A stretch of DNA of 64,000 nt from Deinococcus terrestris (GCF_009377345.1 NZ_WBSL01000009.1:1-64000); one strand, 5' to 3'. Positions 46,602-62,028 are shown, numbered from the stretch's first letter. The notes: generated by a model not told the origin, from the letters alone. Program-made: numbers and translations.

Positions 46602-46994
46602 ATGGATGCACAGCAAGTGGCGAGGGGACTCGGCTGGTTCAGCCTGGGGCTGGGCGTCGCCGAGCTTCTGATGCCGGGCCAGATCAGCCGTCTGGTGGGC
46701 GTGCGCGACGGCGAGCAGGACGGGCTGGTGCGCTCCTACGGGGTGCGGGAAGTGGTGGCCGGGGTCGGCCTGCTGACCCACCCGGCCGCCGCCGCGACCT
46801 GGGTGTGGGGCCGGGCCGTCGGGGACGTGCTGGACATTGCCACGGTGGGCCACGCGGGGCCGAACGACCCGCACGGGCGCAAGCGCATGGCGAACAGCCT
46901 GCTGATGCTCTCGGGCGTGCTGGTCGTGGACGTGCTGACCGCGCGGGCGCTGAGCATGAACCCGCCCCGCCGCATGAAAGGAGGGCGACCATGA
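46602..46994 (+). CDS. Small membrane protein ahead of an SRPBCC protein
   Basis: A 130-residue protein with three to four hydrophobic helices (GLGWFSLGLGVAELLMPG, VREVVAGVGLLTHP, LLMLSGVLVVDVLTARAL). GQISRLVGVRD and YGVREVVAGVGLL recur in proteins paired with cyclase/dehydrase-like genes; the function is unknown. AAAGGAGG lies 10 nt before the ATG. It overlaps the next gene by 4 bp. Confidence 0.72.
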   Translation: MDAQQVARGLGWFSLGLGVAELLMPGQISRLVGVRDGEQDGLVRSYGVREVVAGVGLLTHPAAAATWVWGRAVGDVLDIATVGHAGPNDPHGRKRMANSLLMLSGVLVVDVLTARALSMNPPRRMKGGRP

Positions 46995-47742
46995 CCCGCA
47001 AGGACTACGAGGAACGGCCCCAGAGCGGCCGGAATTCCAGCCCCGCCGAGCGCGTGCTGTTCGGCAGCATCGGCGCGGGGCTGATCGCCCTGAGCCTGGG
47101 CCAACGCGGACAGGTGGGGACCCTGCTCGCCACCGGGGGCGCCCTCCTCGTCGCGGGCGCGGCGATGGGCCAGGGCCTCGGCGAGACGGTCACGGGCGTG
47201 CGCCGCACCGAAGACGACCAGATCAAGGTGGAAAAGGCGATCACGGTCGGGATGGGCGCCGACGAGCTGTACACCTTCTGGCGCAACTTTGAGAACCTGC
47301 CGCGCTTTATGGACCACCTGGAATCGGTAAAGGTGCAGGATGGGGACGGCCAGCGCTCGCACTGGGTCGCCAAGGCTCCGGCGGGCACGAGCGTCGAGTG
47401 GGACGCCGAGATCACCGCTGACGAGCCGGGACGCCGCATCGCGTGGCGTTCGCTGGAGGGGGCGACGGTGCCCAACGAGGGTGCAGTAGAGTTCCGCCCC
47501 GCGCCCGGTGACCGGGGCACCGAGATCCACGTCTCGCTGACCTACCGCCCGCCGGGGGGCACCCTGGGGGCGACGGTCGCCCGGCTGCTGGGCGAGGACC
47601 CCAACGTGCAGATTGAACATGACCTGCGGCGGCTCAAGCGGCTGCTGGAGGTTGGGCATATTCCCACCACCGAGGGCCAGTCCAGTGGCCGCAAGGGTGC
47701 GCTGAAGGCGGAGGCCAGGATGTACGACAACCGGAGGACCTC

Positions 47743-47746
<4 letters not shown>
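46991..47746 (+). CDS. SRPBCC (START-like) protein with N-terminal membrane hairpin
   Basis: A 251-residue protein. Residues of about 20-65 form a two-helix membrane segment ([17 protein letters not shown] and [20 protein letters not shown]2892-like). Residues of about 80-215 form an SRPBCC lipid/polyketide-binding fold ([31 protein letters not shown], shown by its parts). It may bind a hydrophobic ligand at the membrane. The gene overlaps both neighbours (ATGA before, GTGA after), making a tight three-gene operon. Confidence 0.8.
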
Positions 47747-48963
<1,217 letters not shown>

Positions 48964-48977
48964 GGAAGGGCGAGCAC

Positions 48978-49010
48978 GGCGGGCCGGAGGGAAAAGTCCT
49001 CCGGCCCGCC
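48978..49010. terminator. Hairpin between convergent dehydrogenase and DUF3293 genes
   Basis: A 13-bp perfect stem (GGCGGGCCGGAGG and its complement) with a 7-nt loop. No T tract follows. Confidence 0.6.
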
Positions 49011-49029
49011 GCTGTGGAGCGAGTCTCCG

Positions 49030-49458
49030 TTAACCGTGCCCCACCACCAGCCAGCGCCGTTCCGCTCCCGTCACCCGCCTGCCGTCCAGCCACACCAGCG
49101 CCGCCCGTGCACCGTCGCCCCACAGCACGGCGGCTTGCCCGAACGCGCTGCCCCACTCCGCCGCCTGCCAAAGCCGAGCCCCATGAATCAGCAGCGCGGC
49201 CTCGGCCCATTCGCCCTTGCCGTTGATGACAAGCATGGGGGTGAACCCGCCGTCCTGCACGAGGGTAAGGAGGGCCGCGTGGGCCTGCGCATTCGCCAGG
49301 TCGGACGCCCGCTTTCCAGCCGGATTCCACGCGGTGACGATGGCCCACGGTCCGTAAGCCCAGCTTGGTGGGCGGCCGGGCATGGGCGACAGGACACCCT
49401 GTTCCCCGGCGGGGCCGTAGCCTGTCCCCAGGAAGGCGGCCCGCAACCCTGCCCTCAA
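49030..49458 (-). CDS. DUF3293 domain protein
   Basis: A 142-residue protein. [23 protein letters not shown] is the DUF3293 signature, followed by [26 protein letters not shown] (given in part) and [18 protein letters not shown]. Function is unknown. The likely start is a TTG at 49458 that overlaps the stop of the preceding gene (TTGA). No ATG or GTG is suitably placed, so the start is uncertain by a few codons. Confidence 0.7.
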   Translation of the reverse strand: MRAGLRAAFLGTGYGPAGEQGVLSPMPGRPPSWAYGPWAIVTAWNPAGKRASDLANAQAHAALLTLVQDGGFTPMLVINGKGEWAEAALLIHGARLWQAAEWGSAFGQAAVLWGDGARAALVWLDGRRVTGAERRWLVVGHG

Positions 49459-49819
49459 GGGCGCAGCATGACGGCCTCGGCGTTGAGCAGCGGCGCCTGC
49501 CGGAAGCGCAGGGCCACCCGCACGCGCTGACCTGGCCGGAAGTCCCCGGCGAGGACCACCCGGTAGGGCGTGCTCTCGCCCAGCAGCAGGGTGCCCGGCA
49601 CTGGAATGCTCTCCACCATTTCGCAGCGGGGGGTGCAGCGCAGCAGCCGGGCGCGGCCTGCGCCGCTCCACACGCCCGTCAGCGCGTCGCCCCCGCCCAC
49701 CGTCACCCGTCCCTGCAAGACCGCGCCGCCGAACGCAGGCCGCAGTCCCAGGTCGGCGGCGGGTAGCCGGGCGGCGAGGGCCACCCCCAGCCCGGCCAGC
49801 AGGAGGACCGCGCCGCGTC

Positions 49820-49823
<4 letters not shown>
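49455..49823 (-). CDS. Small secreted protein of unknown function
   Basis: A 122-residue protein with an N-terminal signal or anchor ([19 protein letters not shown]). The beta-rich body has one CTPRC motif (about 63-67). [24 protein letters not shown] near the end suggests a small barrel, possibly OB-like. It is coupled to truD upstream (ATGA) and to the DUF3293 gene downstream. Confidence 0.62.
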
Positions 49824-50878
<1,055 letters not shown>

Positions 50879-50950
50879 GATCCGTCCACCCTACGCCCTG
50901 CGGCGGGCCTGCGGGGTGAGAGGGCGCCGGGGGGGAGTGGGCACGCTCCC

Positions 50951-51733
50951 TCAGTTCAGCACCCGTTCGCCTCCGCCCGGCGGCGTCCAGTCGGCCCGGA
51001 AGAGCTGCGACGGCCCCGGCCCCAGCTCCCGCACGTACCACACCCGCACGCCGCGCTCCCAGCCGCGCAGGGGCAGGACGGCGTGCCCGCCGCTGGGCAG
51101 CACGTTGAGCGGAGCGCCGCCCTCGTCACGCACCCGCAGCCAGGCGTTCGTGCCGCTGGGCGACCACCCGGCCAGCCACAGGGGGCCATCCGAGACGTTG
51201 GTGAGCCGGGCGCCGCGCCCGGTCAGCGCGAGGCTGAGGTCGGGCCACTCGGGAAGCTGGGTGGGGCCGAATCGCACCTCCAGCCCCGGCAGGCGCCGGG
51301 CCGGGGGGAGGGGACGAAACAGGGTGCGGGCGATCAGTCCTCCGGCCCCCGCCAGCAGCAGCCCCAGCGCGGCGGCCAGCGGCACGGCCAGGTCGCGCAC
51401 CCGCCCGTCTCCCTGCGCGGCGAGCAGGGCCAGCAGCGCGAGGCCCAGCAGCACGCCCACCAGCGGCCACGCCCCACCGGGCCGGGTGCGGGTGGGCCGG
51501 AACGCCCCCGGCCAGAACTCGGCCAGCAGCAGCGCCGCCGCCCCCAGCCCGAAGAGGGCCGGAACCTCCAGCAGCGGCGCGAGCAGCAGCACGAGCCACC
51601 CCAGCACCGCCCACCACGCCACGCGCGGTTCGTGGCGGAGACGGGCCTCCCGCCCCACCCGCCACAGCCAGTAGCCCGCGATCAGGGCGAGGCACAGGGC
51701 GTAGAGGGGCGTCACGTAGGCGGCGAAGGTCAC
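50951..51733 (-). CDS. Membrane protein of unknown function
   Basis: A 260-residue protein with four to five transmembrane helices in the first 140 residues ([76 protein letters not shown]). A soluble beta-rich C-terminal domain of about 110 residues follows. No family is recognised. It is coupled to moaB by a 4-bp overlap. Confidence 0.65.
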   Translation of the reverse strand: MTFAAYVTPLYALCLALIAGYWLWRVGREARLRHEPRVAWWAVLGWLVLLLAPLLEVPALFGLGAAALLLAEFWPGAFRPTRTRPGGAWPLVGVLLGLALLALLAAQGDGRVRDLAVPLAAALGLLLAGAGGLIARTLFRPLPPARRLPGLEVRFGPTQLPEWPDLSLALTGRGARLTNVSDGPLWLAGWSPSGTNAWLRVRDEGGAPLNVLPSGGHAVLPLRGWERGVRVWYVRELGPGPSQLFRADWTPPGGGERVLN

Positions 51734-52287
51734 GCTTCCCTCTCCTCCGCCCCGCCCGGTTGCCCGTGCCGCCGGACCTCAAAGACGAGGTGACCGAGTT
51801 CGTCCCGCAAGAGGCCCTCCCAGGCGGTCTGCACCGCGCCCCGGCTGCCGGGGAGGGCGAACAGCAGCGTCTCTCCCGCCAGGCCGCCCACCGCCCGCGA
51901 GAGCATGGCGGCGGCGCCCACGTTGCGGTAGCTCAGCATCCGGAACAGTTCCCCGAAGCCAGGGAGCGGCTTGGTGAGCAGCGACTCCACGACTGGGACC
52001 GTCACGTCGCGCCCGGTGATCCCGGTGCCCCCGCTGGTGAGGACCACGTCGGCCCCCGCCATCAGCTCGGCCAGCGCTGCGCGGATCGCCCCTTCCTCGT
52101 CGCGGACGATGCGGGAGGCGGTGACCTCGTGGCCCGCCGCCCCCAACTCGGCCCGCAGGTAGGCGCCGCTGGTGTCGGTCGCCTGGGTACGGGTGTCGCT
52201 GATGGTGAGGACGGCGGCCCGCACCGCTTTGGGCGCGGCGGCGCGGTGTCCGGTGGGGCCAGAGGGCGGGGGGGCAGGGTCGGCCAT
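51730..52287 (-). CDS. moaB: Molybdenum cofactor biosynthesis protein MoaB/Mog family
   Basis: A 185-residue molybdopterin-binding protein. It has [17 protein letters not shown], the signature [20 protein letters not shown] and [18 protein letters not shown]. The family adenylates or binds molybdopterin before Mo insertion. The N-terminal 20 residues are a Pro/Ala-rich extension. A TATGGT box lies 9 nt before the ATG. No other moa genes are close. Confidence 0.9.
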   Translation of the reverse strand: MADPAPPPSGPTGHRAAAPKAVRAAVLTISDTRTQATDTSGAYLRAELGAAGHEVTASRIVRDEEGAIRAALAELMAGADVVLTSGGTGITGRDVTVPVVESLLTKPLPGFGELFRMLSYRNVGAAAMLSRAVGGLAGETLLFALPGSRGAVQTAWEGLLRDELGHLVFEVRRHGQPGGAEEREA

Positions 52288-52378
52288 GACGCCCGCACCA
52301 TACGCCGGAGCGTGACCCGGCGGGCGGGGGCAGGCTCACGGTCAGGCGATGCTGGAGCGGGCGACGGCGGCCCTCCCC

Positions 52379-52384
52379 TATACT
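52379..52384 (+). promoter_or_regulatory. -10 box (TATACT) of the pseudokinase gene, leaderless type
   Basis: TATACT lies 8 nt before the ATG at 52393 and no ribosome site is present. Confidence 0.55.
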
Positions 52385-52392
52385 GGCCCGCG

Positions 52393-53592
52393 ATGAAGCC
52401 CATCGGCCCCTACGTGGCCGCGCGTGACCTCGGCGGCGACCCCACGGCGGCGGTGCGGACGCTCCGCGCGACCGACCGCCTGACCGGGATGCCGGTGCTG
52501 CTGCACGTGCTGCCCCACGCGGCCCCGTTGCCCGAACTGCCCGACTCGCCCGCCCTGCTGCGCCCCTCCGAGGGCGGGATGGATGGCGAGACCGCCTATA
52601 TCGTCACCGAGCTGCCGCCCCACGCGCACCCGGCCCGCGATCCCCTTCTCGCCGCACGGGGGGGGCTGGAGGGCCTCGCGGCGCTGCACGCGGCGGGCCT
52701 GACCCACGGGGGCGTGAGCGCCGCGCAACTGTGGAGCGTGGACGGGCAGGTCGCGCTGGCGGGGGCCGCGCTGCCCTGGGGGGGTGACCCCACGCCGGAG
52801 GAAGACGTGCGGACGCTGCTGGGGGCGCTGGAAACGTTGGGCGAGCTTCCGGCTTCCCTGCGGAACCTGCCCGAGGGCGCGACCGCCCAGGAACTCCTCG
52901 CCCGGCTGGACGCGCCCCAGGAGGCGCCGCCGCTGCGGACGAACTCTCCGGCCGAAGCCGAGGCGGAACCGGCGCCGGACCCTGCGCCCGCCGACGAGCC
53001 GGACGCCCGCTCATCCATCATCGTGACCGCCGCTCCGGCGGAGGTTGACCCGGAGCCTGCCCCCAAGAGCACTCCCGAGCCGTCCAGGGTCGCGCCCTCC
53101 CCCACCTCGCGGCGGCGGCTGGGTGAGGAGGTCCGCATCACCTGGAACCCGGACGGCACCCGGCGGGTGGTCAAGCCGGGGCAGGAGGCCACGCCCGCCC
53201 CCCGACGCGAGACCAGCCGCCCCGCGTGGCTGTGGCCCCTGCTGGCGCTGCTCGCGGTGCTGGCACTGGCAGCGGCGGTGTGGGCGTGGCGCTCGGGCAG
53301 TGGGGCGGACGCGCCGACCGCCACCCGGACAGCAGCTTCGGCCTCCGCCTGCTGCACCCTGACCTTTGCCGTGAATGGCGAGGCTCCCGGCCCGGTCCAC
53401 CTCAGCGTGGTGCGGGCGCCCGCCGGAGCGAACCTGAAGGCGGGCACCGAGGTCGGCACCGCCCCCGGCGCAGTTCCCCTGCCCACGCCCGGCGAGTACG
53501 TGCTGCGGGTGGCCGCCGACGGGTACGCCCCCGCCCAGGTCACCGTGACGGCCCCCAGCGCGGTGCCGGTCACCATAGACCTCGCCCCGTAG
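52393..53592 (+). CDS. Transmembrane pseudokinase with PEGA-like extracytoplasmic domain
   Basis: A 399-residue protein. Residues of about 1-172 resemble a shrunken Ser/Thr kinase fold: LAALHAAGLTHGGVSAAQLW (catalytic-loop position 105-114) stands where HRDLKPxN would be, and the DFG position reads AGA. The catalytic aspartate and metal ligand are missing, so activity is unlikely. A Pro/Glu-rich linker (180-277), one transmembrane helix (278-299) and a PEGA-like beta domain (320-399, ending EYVLRVAADGYAPAQVTVTA) follow. The order mirrors PASTA/PEGA receptor kinases. The transcript appears leaderless. Function unknown. Confidence 0.72.
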   Translation: MKPIGPYVAARDLGGDPTAAVRTLRATDRLTGMPVLLHVLPHAAPLPELPDSPALLRPSEGGMDGETAYIVTELPPHAHPARDPLLAARGGLEGLAALHAAGLTHGGVSAAQLWSVDGQVALAGAALPWGGDPTPEEDVRTLLGALETLGELPASLRNLPEGATAQELLARLDAPQEAPPLRTNSPAEAEAEPAPDPAPADEPDARSSIIVTAAPAEVDPEPAPKSTPEPSRVAPSPTSRRRLGEEVRITWNPDGTRRVVKPGQEATPAPRRETSRPAWLWPLLALLAVLALAAAVWAWRSGSGADAPTATRTAASASACCTLTFAVNGEAPGPVHLSVVRAPAGANLKAGTEVGTAPGAVPLPTPGEYVLRVAADGYAPAQVTVTAPSAVPVTIDLAP

Positions 53593-53667
53593 GGCAGGAG
53601 CGGGGCGAGCGGCGTGGCTGGACACCCCCTCCCCGCCTCAGCGGGCGGCTGTGCCACAATCACGCCC

Positions 53668-55203
53668 GTGAGCCTCGTCATTCTGGACTTCGGCAGCCAG
53701 TTCACCCGCCTCATCGCGCGGCGCTTCCGCGAACTGGGGGCGTACAGCGTGATCCTGCCGGGCACCGCGAGCCTGGAGCGCATCGCGCAGGAGAACCCTC
53801 AGGGGATCGTCCTGTCGGGCGGCCCCAGCAGCGTCTACGATGCCGGAGCGCCGCGCCCCGCGCCCGGCGTGCTGGAGCTGGACGTGCCCATGCTGGGCGT
53901 GTGCTACGGCATGCAGTTTCTCGCGCACGAGGCAGGCGGCGAGGTCGCGCGGGCGGGCAAGCACGAGTACGGCAAGGCCGACCTGACCCGCTACGGGGGG
54001 CAACTCTTTCGCGGCATTCAGGGCGAGTTCGTCGCCTGGATGAGCCACGCCGACTCGGTGACCCGATTGCCGGAGGGCTACGAGGTCGTGGCCGAAACCG
54101 CCGACACGCCCGTCGCCGCCATCGAGAACCCGCTCACCCGCCGCTACGGGGTGCAATTCCACCCGGAGGTCGTCCACACGCCCAAGGGTGGGCAACTCCT
54201 CGCCAACTTCCTGGAGATCTGCGGCGTGGCCCGCGACTGGACCGCCGAGCACATCATCGACGACCTGATCGGGGGCGTGCGGGCACAGGTGGGCGATCAG
54301 GGGCGGGTGCTCCTCGCCATCAGTGGCGGGGTGGATTCCTCCACGCTGGGGCTGCTGCTGGCGCGAGCGATTGGGGAGCGGCTCACCGCCGTCTTTATCG
54401 ACCACGGGCTGCTGCGCCTCGGGGAGCGCGAGCAGGTGGAGGCCGCGCTGAAGCCGCTGGGCGTCAACCTCGTGACGGTGGACGCCCGCGCGGAGTTCAT
54501 GGGGGCGCTGGCGGGCGTTTCCGACCCCGAGGAGAAGCGCAAGATCATCGGCCGCGAGTTCATCCGGGCCTTCGAGCGCGAGGCCCGCGAGTACGGCCCC
54601 TTCGACTTCCTCGCCCAGGGCACCCTCTACCCCGACGTGATCGAGTCGGCGGGCGGCGGGCAAGGCGACAAGTCGGGCGCGGCCAACATCAAGAGCCACC
54701 ACAACGTGGGCGGTCTGCCCGACGACCTCGCCTTCAAGCTGGTCGAACCGTTCCGCACCCTCTTCAAGGACGAGGTGCGCGAGATCGCCCGGCTGCTGGG
54801 CCTCCCCGACCATATCCGGATGCGCCACCCTTTTCCCGGCCCCGGCCTCGCCATCCGCTGCCTGGGGGCAATTTCCGAGGAGAAGCTGGACATCCTGCGG
54901 CGGGTGGACGACATCTTCATCTCGGGACTGCGGGAGTTCGGGTTGTATGACGGGTGCAGCCAAGCTCTGGCGGTGCTGACGCCCATCCAGTCGGTCGGCG
55001 TGATGGGCGACGGGCGCACCTACTCCTACACGGCAGCGCTGCGGGCCGTGACCACCGACGACTTCATGACGGCAGAATGGGCACGCCTGCCCTACGAGTT
55101 CCTGGCGACCATGAGCAACCGCATCGTGAACCAGGTCCACGAGGTCAACCGCGTGGTGTACGACATCACCGGGAAGCCGCCCGCGACGATCGAGTGGGAG
55201 TGA
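53668..55203 (+). CDS. guaA: GMP synthase (glutamine-hydrolysing)
   Basis: A 511-residue enzyme converting XMP to GMP. The N-terminal class I amidotransferase domain has Cys79 in LGVCYGMQ and a downstream H-x-E (FHPEV). The ATP-pyrophosphatase domain has the PP-loop SGGVDSS from residue 219. The C-terminal dimerisation domain ends KPPATIEWE. The GTG at 53668 begins the conserved [16 protein letters not shown] lies 7 nt upstream as a possible -10. Confidence 0.96.
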   Translation: MSLVILDFGSQFTRLIARRFRELGAYSVILPGTASLERIAQENPQGIVLSGGPSSVYDAGAPRPAPGVLELDVPMLGVCYGMQFLAHEAGGEVARAGKHEYGKADLTRYGGQLFRGIQGEFVAWMSHADSVTRLPEGYEVVAETADTPVAAIENPLTRRYGVQFHPEVVHTPKGGQLLANFLEICGVARDWTAEHIIDDLIGGVRAQVGDQGRVLLAISGGVDSSTLGLLLARAIGERLTAVFIDHGLLRLGEREQVEAALKPLGVNLVTVDARAEFMGALAGVSDPEEKRKIIGREFIRAFEREAREYGPFDFLAQGTLYPDVIESAGGGQGDKSGAANIKSHHNVGGLPDDLAFKLVEPFRTLFKDEVREIARLLGLPDHIRMRHPFPGPGLAIRCLGAISEEKLDILRRVDDIFISGLREFGLYDGCSQALAVLTPIQSVGVMGDGRTYSYTAALRAVTTDDFMTAEWARLPYEFLATMSNRIVNQVHEVNRVVYDITGKPPATIEWE

Positions 55204-55216
55204 GAGGAGGCGGAGG

Positions 55217-55591
55217 TCAGGCCGGGCGTTGCTGTCCGGCCATGAGTCGGCCGTAGCCCAGCGACATCACGGCCCACAGCGCGATCAGCAGGAACACGGC
55301 GAGGGGTGTCACGGCCTCGTCTACGAGGTTGCCCCCGGTCATCATCGTGGCAGTGGGTAGCCCCCAACCCGCCGCCAGGAGCAGCGTCCGATCTGACAAG
55401 GGCTTTTCGGGCGTGGCTTGCCCCGTCAACCACCCGCCCAGAACGCCCAACGCTCCCGCCAGCACCGCCACTCCCCAGAACCACAGCGGCAACGCCTCCA
55501 CCTTCCAGTCCACCTGCCAGAGGCCGAGGACCACCGTAATCAGCGCAAGAGCGAAGAAAGCCGCGAGGAAGGCGAGGGGCGAACGCTTCAT
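55217..55591 (-). CDS. Small membrane protein of unknown function
   Basis: A 124-residue protein with four predicted helices: about 7-24, 36-55, 68-85 and 95-115. I recognise no family. The ATG has TAGCCT 6 nt upstream; part of that box lies in the terminal CTAG of the adjacent inverted-repeat element. It is convergent with guaA, 13 bp apart. Confidence 0.6.
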   Translation of the reverse strand: MKRSPLAFLAAFFALALITVVLGLWQVDWKVEALPLWFWGVAVLAGALGVLGGWLTGQATPEKPLSDRTLLLAAGWGLPTATMMTGGNLVDEAVTPLAVFLLIALWAVMSLGYGRLMAGQQRPA

Positions 55592-55600
55592 CCCCCGAGG

Positions 55601-55730
55601 CTAGAGCATTTGACAGAAGAATGCGTGCTGTTCTGACCCTCTCCCCTCGTGGGAGAGGGCCTTGCGAAGCAAGGGGTCAGGGGGCGCCCAGACCAATTCG
55701 ACGAACATCTTCTTTCGTCAAATGCTCTAG
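55601..55730. mobile_element. 130-bp miniature inverted-repeat element
   Basis: CTAGAGCATTTGAC opens the left end (55601-55614). The same sequence appears inverted at the right end (55717-55730). Similarity continues inward for about ten more bases, giving imperfect terminal repeats of about 23-25 bp. The interior has an outer stem CTGACCC / GGGTCAG (55633-55639, 55674-55680) with two inner hairpins (CTCCC...GGGAG and CCTTGC...GCAAGG). No coding capacity. It resembles a MITE or a small Deinococcus repeat. Confidence 0.65.
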
Positions 55731-55783
55731 GCGGCAGGGCGGCCCGGCAAGGTGCCCACCGCCGCCTTCTGCACCTGCACCGC

Positions 55784-55815
55784 AAAAACCCCCCGCCCAT
55801 CACATGCAGGGGGTC
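55784..55815 (-). terminator. Intrinsic terminator of the DEAD-box helicase gene
   Basis: Read on the minus strand, ACCCCCTGC pairs with a GGGCGGGGG stretch around an 8-nt loop and is followed by TTTTTGC. It lies just past the helicase stop. Confidence 0.7.
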
Positions 55816-55836
55816 TTTCATTCAGGCTTCTGGGGT

Positions 55837-57642
<1,806 letters not shown>

Positions 57643-57797
57643 TTGTAGTCCTTTCGGGAGATTTCCCCTAAGAACTCCAAACGCCTTCAACCCTGAAAGC
57701 TCGTCCTTTGAGTGAGGGGCACTCTCCAGCCGCCGGGGGCATCCCGGTCGGCGCACGAAGAGAAAGTGTACACCACAGGCCGACGAAAGGCAAGGGG

Positions 57798-58766
57798 TTA
57801 GGCCCGCTCCGACGGCAGACTTTCCAGAGTGGCCGGAAGGATTCCCCCCAGCGCCACCCACGCCGAGAGCAGGTCGTCGGGCGCGGGGGCGTGAAGGTGC
57901 AGCGCCTCGCCCGTCGCGGGGTGGGGCAGCGTCAGGAAATGGGCGTGCAGGGCGTGTCGCCCGATGGCCTGACTCTCCCGCCCATAGACGGGGTCGCCCA
58001 GAATCGGACTGCCGAGGTGCGCGAGGTGGACGCGAATCTGATGGGTGCGGCCGGTGCGCGGCTGGGCACGGACGAGCGCCAGCGTGCGCCCGTGCCCGTC
58101 CGGATGGGCCTCCAGCGGGGTAAATCGGGTCTGCGCCTCGCGGGGATTGGCCCCGCCCACCGTCATCCGCTGCCGGGCGGTGGGATGGCGGCCGATGGGC
58201 GCACTCACGTTGACCGGCCCGTCCGCCTTCCACGTTCCGGCGGCAATCGCCAGGTAGGTCTTGCGGGTGTCGCGGTCCTTGAAGGCCGCCGCGAGCCGGG
58301 CGTGGGCCTCCACCGTCTTGGCGACCACGATCACGCCGCTGGTGTCTCTGTCCAGCCGGTGCACGATGCCGGGGCGGTAACCGTCGGGTCCCTCGGCGCC
58401 GGGCTGCTCGGGGAGGGTCATGCGGCCCAGCAGCGCGTTCACGAGCGTGCCAGAGGTGACGCCGGGGGCCGGGTGGGTCACCATGCCGGGTGGCTTGTTC
58501 ACGGCGATGAGGAAGTCGTCCTCGTACAGCACGTCGAGGGGCACCGCTTCGGGGGCGACGGTCGCGTCGGGTGGAGGGGGTGGGCGCACGGTCAGGGCCT
58601 CGCCGCCCCTGAGCTTGAGGCTGGCTTTGGTCGCAGGTTGCCCCCCCACCGCCACATGCCCACCCGCGATCCACCCGGCGACCTGCGAGCGGCTGACCCC
58701 GGTGAGGTCGGCGAGCACCGCGTCGAGGCGGCCCGGCGCGGCGGTGAAGGAAAGCGGCTCGGTCAC
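57798..58766 (-). CDS. RluD-family 23S rRNA pseudouridine synthase
   Basis: A 322-residue enzyme. An S4 RNA-binding domain (about 10-65, LDAVLADLTGVSRSQVAGWIAGG, given in part) precedes the catalytic domain. The catalytic Asp is in HRLDRDTSG. NKPPGMVTHPAPG and GRTHQIRVHLAHLG are present. The likely targets are U1911/1915/1917-type positions. The GTG at 58766 has TACACT 7 nt upstream. Confidence 0.9.
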   Translation of the reverse strand: MTEPLSFTAAPGRLDAVLADLTGVSRSQVAGWIAGGHVAVGGQPATKASLKLRGGEALTVRPPPPPDATVAPEAVPLDVLYEDDFLIAVNKPPGMVTHPAPGVTSGTLVNALLGRMTLPEQPGAEGPDGYRPGIVHRLDRDTSGVIVVAKTVEAHARLAAAFKDRDTRKTYLAIAAGTWKADGPVNVSAPIGRHPTARQRMTVGGANPREAQTRFTPLEAHPDGHGRTLALVRAQPRTGRTHQIRVHLAHLGSPILGDPVYGRESQAIGRHALHAHFLTLPHPATGEALHLHAPAPDDLLSAWVALGGILPATLESLPSERA

Positions 58767-58773
58767 GCGGGGC

Positions 58774-58779
58774 AGTGTA
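58774..58779 (-). promoter_or_regulatory. -10 box (TACACT) of the RluD-family gene, leaderless type
   Basis: TACACT on the minus strand lies 7 nt before the GTG at 58766. Confidence 0.5.
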
Positions 58780-58792
58780 AATCCTGGGGGAG

Positions 58793-59275
58793 CTAACCCT
58801 CGCGGGCCAGCGCCAGGGCTTCCAGCGCGTCGGCCAGCTCCGCGACAGACAGGCGGCCCGAATCCAGTTCGAGGTTGGCCCCGGCCCGCAGGAGGGGTTC
58901 GACCGTCTCCAGGTAGCCCAGCACCTCCGCCTGCTCCGCTTCGGTCTTGCCATAGGGATTGTCCGTGCGCGTCCGCAGCCGGGCGAGCAGCACGTCGGCC
59001 GGGGCGCTGAGAAGGACCACACGGTCGAAGCTGTCGTAAAAGGCGCCCTGATTGGACTTGCAGCCGCACACGAACAGGGGACGCGCCTCTTCAGCGAGCA
59101 GCGCCCGCATCGGCCCTTCGCGCCAGATCCAGTCGGGCTGGCCCTCGGCGTCGGTCGTCCACTCCGACCAGTCGTCGGTATCGGTGTCCACGGCTCGGAA
59201 GCCGCGCCGGGCGAGTTCGCGGACCACCGACGACTTGCCGGTGCCCGACATGCCCGTGATCAGGACGCGCCGCAT
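58793..59275 (-). CDS. P-loop kinase-like protein (shikimate/adenylate-kinase fold)
   Basis: A 160-residue NTPase. Walker A is GMSGTGKSS (8-16). RAVDTDTDDWSEW follows, as in small-molecule kinases where the second strand holds an aspartate. DRVVLLSAPADVLLARLRTRTDNPYGK has the mobile arginines of the lid. The substrate is unknown. It precedes the RluD-family gene on the minus strand by 26 bp. Confidence 0.75.
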   Translation of the reverse strand: MRRVLITGMSGTGKSSVVRELARRGFRAVDTDTDDWSEWTTDAEGQPDWIWREGPMRALLAEEARPLFVCGCKSNQGAFYDSFDRVVLLSAPADVLLARLRTRTDNPYGKTEAEQAEVLGYLETVEPLLRAGANLELDSGRLSVAELADALEALALAREG

Positions 59276-59309
59276 GTGCCCGGCCACAAGGCAGCGAAGG
59301 AGACGCCCT

Positions 59310-60903
<1,594 letters not shown>

Positions 60904-61006
60904 GGCGGCCCAGCGCAGAACAGAACAGGGGTGGACACAGGCTTCATGGGGGCAGTCTACTGTCCGGCCCCCCGCGCGACCGGAAGGCAGGCAACAGGCC
61001 CGCAGC

Positions 61007-62014
61007 GTGCACACTGAAGCGGTGCAGACTGAAACAGCGAACAACGGGGGAACGCGGCGGGTGACGGTAGGGCTGCTGGGCTGCGGCACGGTGGGGCAAA
61101 ACGTGCTGCGCCTGCTGGAGCGGCGGCGGGGCGTCTTCGCCTCCATGGGTGTGGAGGTCGAGGTCGCGGGCGTGCTCGTGCGCGACCTGACCCGAGAGCG
61201 GGACGTGCCGCCAGGAACGCCCCTGCGCGACGACCCCGCCTTCTTGCAGGAGTGCGCGGTCGTCATCGAGGCGCTGGGAGGCATCGAGGCGCCGCTGGCG
61301 CTGCTCTCACCCTACCTGCGAAGCGGGCGGCCCGTCATCACCGCGAACAAGGCGCTGCTCGCCGAACGCTGGGACGACCTCCGCGAGCACGCCCTCGCCG
61401 GACGGCTCTACTACGAGGCGGCGGTGATGGCCGGAACGCCCGTCATCGGCCCGATGAGCACGGTGCTGCGGGCGAGTACCTTCATCCGCCTTCAGGCCGT
61501 GCTGAATGGGACCTGCAACTATGTCCTCTCGCAGATGGAGGCCGGGAAGCCCTACGCCGACGCCCTCGCGCAGGCCCAGGCCCTCGGGTACGCGGAGGAC
61601 CCGCCCACGCTGGATGTCGGCGGCTTTGACACCGCCCACAAGCTGACCGTACTGGCCCGCTTCTGTGCCCACGGGGACTTTCCGTATTCGGCGGTGGACA
61701 TTCAGGGCATCGAGGGCGTGACGCTGGAGCACGTGCAGGAGGCGAAGGCCGCCGGGCAGCGCATCAAGCTGGTGGCCGAACTGAGCCCGGATGGGGACGG
61801 CTGGCACGCCCAGGTCGCGCCCCAGCGCCTGCCCATGACCCACCCCCTGTGCAACGAGGGAGCCAGCCGCAACGCGCTGGTGTACGAGGGCGAGGAATGC
61901 GGGCCGCTGATCTTCGCCGGGGGCGGGGCGGGTGGGATGGTCACCGCTTCGGCGATGGTGGGCGACCTGCTGGACTGGGTGATCGGCTTTCCGGGGCACG
62001 TGCCGCTGCACTGA
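61007..62014 (+). CDS. hom: Homoserine dehydrogenase (without ACT domain)
   Basis: A 335-residue enzyme reducing aspartate semialdehyde to homoserine. The NAD(P) motif is [26 protein letters not shown], the active-site [15 protein letters not shown] and [13 protein letters not shown] follow. The usual C-terminal ACT domain of the 430-residue form is absent, so feedback by threonine through that domain is not expected. Start GTG 61007 is the longest; GTG 61022 has CACACT 6 nt upstream and fits a leaderless start equally well. A 13-bp terminator follows. Confidence 0.92.
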   Translation: MHTEAVQTETANNGGTRRVTVGLLGCGTVGQNVLRLLERRRGVFASMGVEVEVAGVLVRDLTRERDVPPGTPLRDDPAFLQECAVVIEALGGIEAPLALLSPYLRSGRPVITANKALLAERWDDLREHALAGRLYYEAAVMAGTPVIGPMSTVLRASTFIRLQAVLNGTCNYVLSQMEAGKPYADALAQAQALGYAEDPPTLDVGGFDTAHKLTVLARFCAHGDFPYSAVDIQGIEGVTLEHVQEAKAAGQRIKLVAELSPDGDGWHAQVAPQRLPMTHPLCNEGASRNALVYEGEECGPLIFAGGGAGGMVTASAMVGDLLDWVIGFPGHVPLH

Positions 62015-62028
62015 GCGCGTGGGAAAGC

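Noticed and set aside
51760..52392. N-terminal extension of the pseudokinase frame over moaB
   Set aside because: The extension is a shadow of moaB on the other strand; a -10 box lies 8 nt before the internal ATG at 52393.
57643..59022. A 1061-codon frame joining the helicase to upstream sequence
   Set aside because: The upstream part is a shadow of the pseudouridine synthase gene in another frame; the helicase begins at the conserved MNFDQL with its own ribosome site.
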